Assembly: GCA_963535465.1 (NCBI GenBank)
Contig: CAUSWF010000004.1
Span: forward strand, 1 to 64,000
DNA: 64,000 bases
Direction of reading: 5' to 3'
DNA from: CAUSWF01 sp963535465
Lineage (GTDB): Bacteria; Bacillota_I; Bacilli_A; RF39; UBA660
Positions 45,769 to 53,055 of this stretch are shown one piece after another. A program made the translations under genes and the position numbers. The notes beneath the pieces are model-generated. The model did no database searches. It was given only the letters and a program-made list of their open reading frames with translations, and had not been told where the DNA came from. Every line of letters begins with the position of its first letter. The first letter of the stretch is position 1.

Positions 45769-47289
45769 ATGAAGATAAAATATATAATACCAATACTATT
45801 AATATTGATTGTAATGACTACAATAATTTTAAAAATTAAAAGTAACAAGATTGAAAACTATTATTCTAAATATATAGAAACAACAGGAACAACAAAAATC
45901 TATAATGAAAAATATAAAGAGATAGGTACACTAGAAAAAGGCGTTAGATTAAAAATTTCAAAAATAGAAAATAATGTGTTTAAAATAGAAGATAGTATAT
46001 ATTTAATAGACTATAAAAACACTAAAAAAATTAATAAAATATCAGAAACATCAAAAAAATATTTGCCATTGAACTATTCTATAACAAAAGAAAACATTAA
46101 AAATAAATATTTTAATTTAAGAAATATTGATTTAGAAGTTATAAAAGAAGACAATAAATTTTATAAAGTTAAATTTTTAAATAATATTTACGATATTGAA
46201 AAAGAAGGTTTCAAAAGAAAAGAAAAACAGCAGAAAGAAGAATACAAAAACAAAATTAGTATACTAAATTATTCAAACGTAACAGATATAAATTATATCG
46301 AAAGTCACTTAAAATATCTTAAAGAAAAAGGATATTTATCCGTAACAGAAGAAGATATAAATGGCATGGTGAATGGGGAAATAAATTTAGAAAAAAAGAC
46401 AATATTCATTGTTCTAAAAAAAGAAACAAATGAAATAAGAAAGTTGTTTAAAAAATATAATTACAATTATAAAATATCAAATAAATATATTCTAACCAAC
46501 TCAAGTTCAAATAAAAAAAGAATATACTCATCATATGATATGAAGAATATAAATTTAGCTAATTTTGACAAACTATTAAATAATGAAATTATATTTGAAG
46601 GAGAAAAGGCCACTAGCATACCAGTAATAAATTATCATTTTTTCTATGATCCAACACTAGATGAAAAATGTGGAGAGTTAATATGTCTTACAACACAAAA
46701 ATTTGAAAGCCATCTAAAATATTTAAAGGATAATGGTTACAGAACTCTGACTATGAGAGAATATGTTGATTGGATATATGGAAGAATAGAACTTCCTAAA
46801 AAATCAGTACTATTAACTATAGATGATGGAGCTATGGGTACAGGAAAACATAATGGTAATAAGTTAAATCCATTATTAGAAAAGTATCAAATTAATGCAA
46901 CACTATTCCTAATAACAGGATGGTGGAATATAGAAAATTATAGAGGATATTTCCTTGATATAGAATCTCATACAAATGATATGCATCTAAGAGTAAAGTG
47001 TGATAATTTGAATAGAAAAAAGCCACAAATATATTGCAAAAACAACAAAGAAATATTAGATGATTTAAAAAAGTCTATTGAAATAACAAATAGTAATGAT
47101 GCATTTTGCTTTCCATTTTATGCACAAGACGAAAGAACAAGAAATTTAGTAAAAGAAGCAGGTTTTAAAGTAGCATTTATAGGTGGAAACAGAAGATCAA
47201 CTAGAAACGATAATAAGATGTTAGAGCCAAGATATCCAATTAAAGCCAATATAACATTGGAAGAATTTATAAGAATAGTTACAATGTGA
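45769..47289 (+). CDS. membrane-anchored polysaccharide deacetylase
   Basis: A 506-residue protein with an N-terminal signal or anchor (residues about 5-24), an SH3-like or unknown extracellular region to about 280, and a C-terminal NodB-type polysaccharide deacetylase domain. The metal/catalytic motif reads TIDDG (where most have TFDDG), and the histidine motif is SHTNDMH. The end has CFPFYAQDERTR and LEPRYPI blocks. It probably removes N-acetyl groups from a cell-surface glycan. It has its own extended -10 (TGATATAAT near 45744) and ends at TGA. Confidence 0.85.
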   Translation: MKIKYIIPILLILIVMTTIILKIKSNKIENYYSKYIETTGTTKIYNEKYKEIGTLEKGVRLKISKIENNVFKIEDSIYLIDYKNTKKINKISETSKKYLPLNYSITKENIKNKYFNLRNIDLEVIKEDNKFYKVKFLNNIYDIEKEGFKRKEKQQKEEYKNKISILNYSNVTDINYIESHLKYLKEKGYLSVTEEDINGMVNGEINLEKKTIFIVLKKETNEIRKLFKKYNYNYKISNKYILTNSSSNKKRIYSSYDMKNINLANFDKLLNNEIIFEGEKATSIPVINYHFFYDPTLDEKCGELICLTTQKFESHLKYLKDNGYRTLTMREYVDWIYGRIELPKKSVLLTIDDGAMGTGKHNGNKLNPLLEKYQINATLFLITGWWNIENYRGYFLDIESHTNDMHLRVKCDNLNRKKPQIYCKNNKEILDDLKKSIEITNSNDAFCFPFYAQDERTRNLVKEAGFKVAFIGGNRRSTRNDNKMLEPRYPIKANITLEEFIRIVTM

Positions 47290-47312
47290 TATAATTTAAG
47301 TGAGGTGATTAG

Positions 47313-48074
47313 ATGAAAGCATTAATAACAGGTGCATCTTCCGGAATAGGACTAGCTATGGCTAAATATTTAGCTGAACAAAAGCATGAATTAATATTAG
47401 TCGCAAGAAGCAAAGATAAACTAGAAGATATACAGGCTAAACTTAATACAAAAGTAACAATAATTGCAGCAGATTTATCTAATGAACAAAAAGTAAAAGA
47501 ACTATATGTATTAATCAAAAAAGAAAATATAGATATTCTTATTAACAATGCAGGATTTGGTATATTTGGCAATTTCTCTGAGATAGATTTAACAAAAGAA
47601 TTAGAAATGATAAACACTAATGTTAAAGCAGTACATATTTTGACTAAATTAGTTTTAAAAGATATGGAAGAAAAAAACTTTGGTTATATACTAAATGTTG
47701 CATCATCAGCAGGATTAATGCCTGGAGGGCCTTTAATGGCTACATACTATGCAACTAAAGCATATGTAAGGTCTCTAACAGAAGCTATATATTACGAAGA
47801 AAAGAAGAAAAAGAAAAACATTAAAGTATCATTGTTGTGCCCAGGACCTGTTGATACTAATTTTAATAAAGTCGCAGGAGTAAAATTCGGTTTCAAGCCA
47901 TTAAATGCAGACTATGTAGCAAAATACGCAATAGATAATATGTTTAAAGGTAAGATGAATATAATTCCAGGAAAGATAATGAAACTAGTAGTAATATTTT
48001 CAAAATTTATAAGTGAAAAAAGATTGCTAAAATCTGTATATAAAACACAAAAGAAGAAGGTAAAAGATGAATAA
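47313..48074 (+). CDS. short-chain dehydrogenase/reductase
   Basis: A classical SDR of 253 residues. The nucleotide loop is TGASSGIG (6-13), the structural NNAGFGIFG is near 87, the catalytic Ser is in VASSAG, and the catalytic Y-x3-K is YYATKAYV. NADP preference is suggested by the basic ARSKDKL after the second strand. The substrate is unknown. It overlaps uppS by eight bases, and a TGATATAAT extended -10 lies over the stop of the deacetylase gene. Confidence 0.92.
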   Translation: MKALITGASSGIGLAMAKYLAEQKHELILVARSKDKLEDIQAKLNTKVTIIAADLSNEQKVKELYVLIKKENIDILINNAGFGIFGNFSEIDLTKELEMINTNVKAVHILTKLVLKDMEEKNFGYILNVASSAGLMPGGPLMATYYATKAYVRSLTEAIYYEEKKKKKNIKVSLLCPGPVDTNFNKVAGVKFGFKPLNADYVAKYAIDNMFKGKMNIIPGKIMKLVVIFSKFISEKRLLKSVYKTQKKKVKDE

Positions 48075-48768
48075 AAAATATCCAAGACACATAGGTATAA
48101 TACTAGATGGAAATAGAAGGTGGGCTAAAGAAAAAAATCTCCCAACATTCGAAGGACATAAAAGAGGAATGGATAACATAGTAGAAATAGTTCCATATAT
48201 AATAAATAAAGGAGTTAAGATACTAAGTGTTTATGCATTTTCCACAGAAAATTTTAAAAGAAATGAAAGTGAAGTAAAATATCTTATGGATATTTTTGTA
48301 ACTATGTTTACAGAAAAATTAGATACTCTAAATAATGAAAATATAAAAGTTATATTTTCTGGTAGAAAGACTAAATTAAGAAAAGATGTACTAGAATCAA
48401 TGTCAGCTATAGAAGAAAAAACAAAGAACAATACAAAAGGTATCTTTAATATTTGTATTAACTATGGTGGTCAACAAGAAATAGTTGATTCAGTAAAAAA
48501 AGTAGTCGAAGATGTTCAAAATAAAAAACTAGATATATCAAAATTAGATGAAAATAAACTATATGAATACATGTATAATAATTTAGGCCCAATGGACTTA
48601 ATGATAAGAACAAGTGGCGAACAAAGAATAAGTAATTATATGATATATGAATTAAGTTATGCTGAATTATACTTTACTTCTACATTCTTCCCTGACTTCA
48701 ATTCAAATGAATTTGAAAAAGCAATAGATGAGTTTAATAGAAGAAATAGAAGATTTGGAGGAAATTAA
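48067..48768 (+). CDS. uppS: undecaprenyl diphosphate synthase
   Basis: UppS condenses eight isopentenyl diphosphates onto farnesyl diphosphate to make the lipid carrier for cell-wall sugars. The 233 residues contain the catalytic Asp in LDGNRRWA (14), GHKRGMDNI, FSTENFKR, and the C-terminal RTSGEQRISNYMIYELSYAE signature. cdsA, its usual neighbour, is not here. Confidence 0.97.
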   Translation: MNKKYPRHIGIILDGNRRWAKEKNLPTFEGHKRGMDNIVEIVPYIINKGVKILSVYAFSTENFKRNESEVKYLMDIFVTMFTEKLDTLNNENIKVIFSGRKTKLRKDVLESMSAIEEKTKNNTKGIFNICINYGGQQEIVDSVKKVVEDVQNKKLDISKLDENKLYEYMYNNLGPMDLMIRTSGEQRISNYMIYELSYAELYFTSTFFPDFNSNEFEKAIDEFNRRNRRFGGN

Positions 48769-48791
48769 AAACCTAAATAGGTTTTTTTCTT
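48765..48791 (+). terminator. terminator after uppS
   Basis: AAAAACCTA pairs with TAGGTTTTT across the uppS stop region and runs into T's. Confidence 0.8.
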
Positions 48792-48849
48792 ATCTAAAGA
48801 TTGACAATTAAAAGATATTAAAATAAGATAAATACTAATTGGAGGGAAT

Positions 48850-49602
48850 ATGATAGAAATAAAAAAATTAACATATAAAAACATATTAAAAGATATATCA
48901 ATTTCTAACAAATATCCCCTAATTATTATTGCTGGACCTGTCGCATCAGGGAAAACAATTTTATCTAAAATAATAAATGGTGATATCGAAACAAAAGAAC
49001 AAATTTATCTAGATAATAAATGCCAAGAAAACTATAAAACGCTAGAATATTACAAAAAAGTAAGGTTAATAAATGCCGAGTATATAAATAAAGAAATGAC
49101 TATAAAAGATGATTTAAACCAATATATAGAAGATAATAAAATAGAAATAGTATCAAAAGAAAAATTAGAAGAATATGAATTATACAAATATAGAAACTGT
49201 AATATAAAAGACTTATCCATAGAAAATCAAATTAAATATAGCCTATTAAAAAGTATAATATCAAAACCAGAAAATATAATATTAGATAGTATAGATGATT
49301 ACTTAGAAGAAGAATATTTAATAGATGTAATAGATAAACTAAAGGCATTAAATATAAAAACAATAATATTATCGAGAAGATTAGATTTGGGAGTATACTC
49401 TTCTTACATGTATATAATATCTAAAGGTGAAATTCTATTAGAGGGATTACCACTAGAAGTAATGAAAGAAGAAAATATATTAAACAAAATAGGACTATCA
49501 TTACCATATATGGCAGACCTATCAGTAAAATTAATAGATTATGATTTATTAGATAATATAGAAAATGATATAGAGGAATTGGTGAGAAAATTATGGAATT
49601 AA
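48850..49602 (+). CDS. degenerate ECF transporter ATPase, EcfA1-like
   Basis: Position and sequence identify a 250-residue relative of EcfA1, one of two ATPases of the energy-coupling factor vitamin transporters. Walker A is acceptable (GPVASGKT, about residues 29-36). The signature LSGGQ is LSIENQ, the Walker B catalytic Glu is Ser (IILDSIDD), and the switch His is Arg (ILSRRLD). The end, GLSLPYMADLSVKLIDY, matches the EcfA1 tail. Hydrolysis is therefore doubtful. It overlaps the EcfA2-like gene by ten bases. Confidence 0.75.
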   Translation: MIEIKKLTYKNILKDISISNKYPLIIIAGPVASGKTILSKIINGDIETKEQIYLDNKCQENYKTLEYYKKVRLINAEYINKEMTIKDDLNQYIEDNKIEIVSKEKLEEYELYKYRNCNIKDLSIENQIKYSLLKSIISKPENIILDSIDDYLEEEYLIDVIDKLKALNIKTIILSRRLDLGVYSSYMYIISKGEILLEGLPLEVMKEENILNKIGLSLPYMADLSVKLIDYDLLDNIENDIEELVRKLWN

Positions 49603-50354
49603 TATATGAAAACGAATCAATAAGATTTACTCTAAAAAGTGGTACTATTACATCAATACTAATATCAGAAGAAAAAGTGATAAAGGATACAATACTATTG
49701 AAGAACAAAACAAAACTAATAAAAGACAAAGAAAAAATAATAGGTAAAAAAGCATATAAATATTTTAATAAAATGGAATATATAGAAAAAGAAGTATATA
49801 TAGATAGAAAATTTAAAACTATAAGAGAATATCTCTTAGATAAAATAAGAGAAGATAATATAGAATCAAAAAATACATTGAAGAAAATGATATCCTCATT
49901 AAAATTAGTGGGTTTACAAAAAGAAATAGATGATGAAATAGGGATTTTATCAACAGGTGAAATGAAATTATTAAATATCGCAAGATCACTACTTTCAAAC
50001 CCGGAAATAATAGTATTTGAAGAGATGACACATAATTTATCATTTGACTTAGAAAGAGGCCTATATTTATTAATTAATAGATTAAAAGAAGAATTAGACA
50101 AAATAATAGTAATAATTACTAAAGATTCAAATATAGCCTACACAAAGTCAGATTATGCATATGTAATAGCAAAAAAAAGAATATTAGAAGGAAAATCTAA
50201 AGAACTATTCGAAAATGTAAAAGAGTTAAATAAAAATAATATTAAATTACCAAAAGCTGTAGAATTAGCTAATAAAATAATAGATAGAAAAATAAATATA
50301 ACTTATCATAGAGATACAAGAGATATGCTAAAAGATATATATAAACATATCTAG
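49593..50354 (+). CDS. degenerate ECF transporter ATPase, EcfA2-like
   Basis: A 253-residue relative of EcfA2. No Walker A exists: the region after SGTITSIL has no glycine-rich loop. The signature LSTGEMKLLNIARSLL is recognisable, Walker B is IIVFEEMT (Asp replaced by Glu), and the switch His is Lys (ITKDSN). The late IKLPKAVELANKI matches the EcfA2 end. In Bacillota ecfT normally follows, before truA; here truA comes directly, so ecfT has been lost from this locus. Confidence 0.72.
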   Translation: MELIYENESIRFTLKSGTITSILISEEKVIKDTILLKNKTKLIKDKEKIIGKKAYKYFNKMEYIEKEVYIDRKFKTIREYLLDKIREDNIESKNTLKKMISSLKLVGLQKEIDDEIGILSTGEMKLLNIARSLLSNPEIIVFEEMTHNLSFDLERGLYLLINRLKEELDKIIVIITKDSNIAYTKSDYAYVIAKKRILEGKSKELFENVKELNKNNIKLPKAVELANKIIDRKINITYHRDTRDMLKDIYKHI

Positions 50355-50365
50355 AAAGGATAAAT

Positions 50366-51103
50366 ATGAAATTTTTAATAAAATTTGCATATGATGGAAC
50401 TAATTTTTCTGGATTTCAATATCAACCTGGAAAAAGAACAATAGAAGAAGAATTAAATAAAGTATTAACTAAAATTAATAATAATCACAAGACAACTATT
50501 GTCGCGACTGGTAGAACAGATGCTAAAGTACATGCCTTATCACAATATGCTCATGTAAATTTAGATGTTAACATAACAGAATATAAATTAAAAAGAGCAA
50601 TGAATTCATATTTAGATGATGATATTCATGTATTGGAAGTAAAAAAAGTTGATGATAGTTTCCATGCTAGATATAATGTTTTATCTAAAACATATAAATA
50701 TTATATAAACTTAGGAGAATATAATCCTACAAGAAGAAATTATGAATTACAGTACAACCACACTCTAAATATAGAAAAAATGAAGGAAGCAATAAAAGTA
50801 TTTCTTGGAGAACATGATTATAGAGCTTTTGTAACTCAAAATAAAGAAAAAGATAATTGCATAAGAACTATAACAAAAGCCGAAATAGAAGAAAAAAATA
50901 ATATCTTAATCATAACATTTACCGGAAATGGATTTTTAAGATATCAAGTTAGAAATATGGTAGGAATATTAATTCGAATCGGGGAAAATAAACTAACTAA
51001 AGAACAGTTATCTGAAATATTATTATCTTGTGATAGAACAAAATCAGGGAAAACTGCTCCAGCATGTGGGCTATATCTAGAAAAAGTAGATTTTAGATAT
51101 TAA
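50366..51103 (+). CDS. truA: tRNA pseudouridine synthase A
   Basis: TruA makes pseudouridine at positions 38-40 of the tRNA anticodon arm. The 245 residues contain the catalytic Asp in GRTDAKVHA (D52), DDIHVLEVKKVDDSFHARY, and FLRYQVRNMVG. It lies between the EcfA-like genes and rplM, the standard Bacillota order. Confidence 0.96.
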   Translation: MKFLIKFAYDGTNFSGFQYQPGKRTIEEELNKVLTKINNNHKTTIVATGRTDAKVHALSQYAHVNLDVNITEYKLKRAMNSYLDDDIHVLEVKKVDDSFHARYNVLSKTYKYYINLGEYNPTRRNYELQYNHTLNIEKMKEAIKVFLGEHDYRAFVTQNKEKDNCIRTITKAEIEEKNNILIITFTGNGFLRYQVRNMVGILIRIGENKLTKEQLSEILLSCDRTKSGKTAPACGLYLEKVDFRY

Positions 51104-51118
51104 ATGGTTAAAAAAGTA

Positions 51119-51147
51119 TTGATTTTTAAAGGGATTTGAAGTATAAT
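51119..51147 (+). promoter_or_regulatory. promoter of rplM-rpsI
   Basis: TTGATT (51119-51124), a 17-bp spacer and TATAAT (51142-51147), just after truA. Confidence 0.78.
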
Positions 51148-51153
51148 TCTAAT

Positions 51154-51203
51154 CGGTACATTTAAATCCCCAATGAATTAGATCCTGGGAAAATCTGATT
51201 CAA
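51154..51203 (+). ncRNA. L13-type ribosomal leader
   Basis: GAATTAGAT (51175-51183) pairs with ATCTGATTC (51193-51201), with one U-G. The loop contains GGGA (51187-51190), which can pair with TCCC (51167-51170) upstream, making a compact pseudoknot just before the rplM ribosome binding site. This is where Bacillota carry the L13 leader used for autoregulation. Confidence 0.6.
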
Positions 51204-51221
51204 AACAAAGGAGAAGGAAAT

Positions 51222-51653
51222 ATGAAAAGTTATACACAAAAGAAAGAAACAGTAGTACGTAATTGGTATGTTATCGATGCTGAAGGTAAGGCATTAGGTA
51301 GAGTAGCATCTTTAGCCGCAACATACTTACGTGGAAAACACAAACCAACTTACACACCTAATATAGATTGTGGAGATAATATAATTATTATCAATGCTGA
51401 AAAAGTATTATTAACAGGAAATAAGTTAAATGATAAAATGTATTATAATCACTCTATGTATCCAGGTGGATTAAGAGAAAGAAATGCTAAAGAAATGGTA
51501 GAAAACTATCCAGAAGAAATGCTTGAAAGAGCAGTAAAAGGAATGCTACCACACACAAGACTTGGAAGACAAATGTTTAGAAAATTATTTGTTTACAAAG
51601 GAAATGAACACAAGCATGAAGCACAAAAACCAGCAGTGCTAGAAGTTAAGTAG
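51222..51653 (+). CDS. rplM: 50S ribosomal protein L13
   Basis: An early assembly protein of 143 residues: [36 protein letters not shown] and [20 protein letters not shown]. It is followed after 11 bases by rpsI. Confidence 0.98.
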   Translation: MKSYTQKKETVVRNWYVIDAEGKALGRVASLAATYLRGKHKPTYTPNIDCGDNIIIINAEKVLLTGNKLNDKMYYNHSMYPGGLRERNAKEMVENYPEEMLERAVKGMLPHTRLGRQMFRKLFVYKGNEHKHEAQKPAVLEVK

Positions 51654-51664
51654 GAGGTTAGGAC

Positions 51665-52090
51665 ATGGCAAAAGAAAAGAAAAATGTATATAGTGGAACT
51701 GGTCACAGAAAAACAAGCGTAGCACGTGTTAAACTAACTCCAGGAACAGGTAAAATAACAGTTAATGGAAGAGATGTTCATGAATATTTCCCAAATGAAA
51801 TATTAATAATGGACTTAGTACAACCACTAGGATTAACAAACACTAAAGAAATGTTTGATGTAGCTGCAGAAGTAAGAGGTGGAGGATTCCAAGGACAAGC
51901 AGGAGCTATCCGTTTAGGAATTACAAAAGCATTACTAGAATATGATTCAACTACACCAGCTGATTCCGAAAATAGTTTCAGAAAAACATTAAAAGTTAAC
52001 GGAATGATTACAAGAGATTCTCGTAAGAAAGAACGTAAGAAACCAGGATTAAAGGCAGCACGTCGTGCACCACAATTCTCAAAACGTTAG
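51665..52090 (+). CDS. rpsI: 30S ribosomal protein S9
   Basis: A head protein whose C-terminal tail reaches the P-site tRNA. The 141 residues contain [29 protein letters not shown] and the end [13 protein letters not shown]. The last 18 bases, CAATTCTCAAAACGTTAG, are repeated with one base missing at 52953-52969, which marks the gene end as an integration site. Confidence 0.98.
   Translation: MAKEKKNVYSGTGHRKTSVARVKLTPGTGKITVNGRDVHEYFPNEILIMDLVQPLGLTNTKEMFDVAAEVRGGGFQGQAGAIRLGITKALLEYDSTTPADSENSFRKTLKVNGMITRDSRKKERKKPGLKAARRAPQFSKR
52073..52090 (+). repeat. putative attL in the rpsI 3' end
   Basis: CAATTCTCAAAACGTTAG covers the last codons and stop of rpsI. Its copy at 52953-52969 differs by one missing A. 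Tyrosine integrases of integrative elements often use such gene 3' ends, and rpsI is a known target in streptococci. Confidence 0.65.
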
Positions 52091-52106
52091 AATACATACT
52101 ATTTAT

Positions 52107-52141
52107 AAACCTTGGAATATCAATATTTTCAAGGTTTTTCT
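52107..52141 (+). terminator. terminator after rpsI
   Basis: AAACCTTG (52107-52114) pairs with CAAGGTTT (52130-52137), then T's. It lies inside the putative integrated segment, so the element may have supplied a new terminator. Confidence 0.75.
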
Positions 52142-52177
52142 TTATTTAAGGTAGCTCTAAATCAGTCCTATTTCGTC

Positions 52178-52212
52178 TGTGTAAGACACACACAAGACAC
52201 ACACAAGACACA
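52178..52212 (+). repeat. AAGACACACAC repeats, arm-type site candidate
   Basis: TGTGTAAGACACACACAA (52178-52195) occurs exactly again at 52895-52912. Here it continues as a short tandem of AAGACACACAC (2.4 units). The two copies lie 88 and 41 bases inside the two att-like repeats, where integrase arm-binding sites would be. Confidence 0.55.
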
Positions 52213-52248
52213 AAATACAAGTGGACTGAATAATTTTAATTTTTAATC

Positions 52249-52287
52249 AAAAAATACACTATGTTTTTTATCACAAAGTGTATTTTT
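52249..52287. terminator. bidirectional hairpin beside the integrase stub
   Basis: AAAATACACT (52251-52260) pairs with AGTGTATTTT (52277-52286). A and T runs on both sides allow termination in both directions, including for the minus-strand integrase. Confidence 0.6.
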
Positions 52288-52468
52288 ATTTTAATAAATT
52301 TACTGTATCAATTAATTCCTCTATATCCTTATGAGTATAAACACGTTCCGTTAAATCTTTACTTGCATGTCCCATTATTCTTTTAACACATAATTTATTA
52401 GCAGTAGTTCTATCCATAAAAGTAGCAAAGGTGTGTCTAGTATAATAAAGTTTATGATTTTTATTTAA
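52286..52468 (-). pseudogene. C-terminal stub of a tyrosine recombinase (integrase)
   Basis: Minus-strand translation gives about 60 residues ending at TAA (complement of 52286-52288). It includes KLYYTRHTFATFMDR (the conserved R-H), KRIMGHASKDLTERVYTH (the GH box and the catalytic Tyr) and the usual DIEELIDTVNLL tail. An in-frame stop lies a few codons upstream, and the N-terminal and core domains are gone. It is the remnant of the integrase of an element inserted in rpsI. Confidence 0.85.
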
Positions 52469-52620
52469 TTAAATATTAAAAAAGTATCAACATAGTCAAC
52501 TACATTTGATATACATATATTATGAAAGAAGGTAAAAGTTTTTTTCTTAAAAACGTTTTCTATAAAGAGAACAAAAAAAGAATTGAAATAGCCATAACTA
52601 TAACAATCCCATTCAAATTT

Positions 52621-52647
52621 CAAGGAAAAGCCTAAGGGCTTTCCTTG
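52621..52647. repeat. inverted repeat inside the element remnant
   Basis: CAAGGAAA-a-GCC (52621-52632) pairs with GGC-TTTCCTTG (52637-52647), with one bulge. It is a stable hairpin with no clear T-run, perhaps an old terminator. Confidence 0.45.
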
Positions 52648-52688
52648 ATATATTATATTATCAAAAATAAAGAAAAATGTCAAAAATT

Positions 52689-52850
52689 ATGAATAAAAGA
52701 AAAAGTAATCCAGAATATGCAACTAAATATATAAAAGAAAATTATAAAAGACACGAAATAAAATTACAATCTGATGATGAAGAAAAACTACAAACAATTC
52801 TAAAAAAATATAATATGAATATTAAAGAATATTTACTTTTAAAATTATAA
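52689..52850 (+). CDS. small basic protein, possible ribbon-helix-helix
   Basis: A 53-codon frame from ATG 52689 to TAA 52850. It reads MNKRKSNPEYATKYIKENYK onward, with RHEIKLQSDDEEKLQTIL and a helical end. The pattern, a basic N-terminus, one strand and two helices, resembles small DNA-binding proteins of integrative elements (Arc/MobC-like). The ribosome binding site is poor. It is probably the only intact gene left in the remnant and might be non-functional. Confidence 0.5.
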   Translation: MNKRKSNPEYATKYIKENYKRHEIKLQSDDEEKLQTILKKYNMNIKEYLLLKL

Positions 52851-52894
52851 GAAGATTTAAATAAAATTTAGATTAAGTATTGTTTAAGTTGTTT

Positions 52895-52912
52895 TGTGTA
52901 AGACACACACAA
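52895..52912 (+). repeat. second copy of the TGTGTAAGAC repeat
   Basis: Exact 18-base copy of 52178-52195 in direct orientation, 41 bases before the putative attR. Confidence 0.55.
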
Positions 52913-52952
52913 TACACAAATATGCTAAAAATCATTTATATACAAAGGACAG

Positions 52953-52969
52953 CAATTCTCAAACGTTAG
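52953..52969 (+). repeat. putative attR (copy of the rpsI end)
   Basis: CAATTCTCAAACGTTAG repeats the last bases of rpsI with one A missing. With 52073-52090 it frames a segment of about 860 bases holding the integrase stub. Confidence 0.65.
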
Positions 52970-52980
52970 TAAATTATATA

Positions 52981-53010
52981 AAAAGATATATCTTTATGAT
53001 GTATTTTTTT
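52981..53010 (+). repeat. target-site duplication, left copy
   Basis: A 30-base sequence (AAAAGATATATCTTTATGAT then GTA and T7) is repeated exactly at 54547-54576 on the other side of the transposase gene. It contains the perfect palindrome AAAGATATATCTTT before a T-run, so the target looks like an intrinsic terminator. Confidence 0.85.
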
Positions 53011-53055
53011 GTCAATAACTTGGGAAAATGTCTCAAATAATTTAAAACATTAGCG

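Noticed and set aside
52178..52212. Short repeats as a CRISPR array
   Set aside because: Units are 11 bases without spacers; no cas genes are in the window.
52465..52683. A 72-codon minus-strand frame next to the integrase stub
   Set aside because: Low-complexity Phe-rich translation, overlaps a hairpin, no ribosome binding site; it does not continue the integrase.
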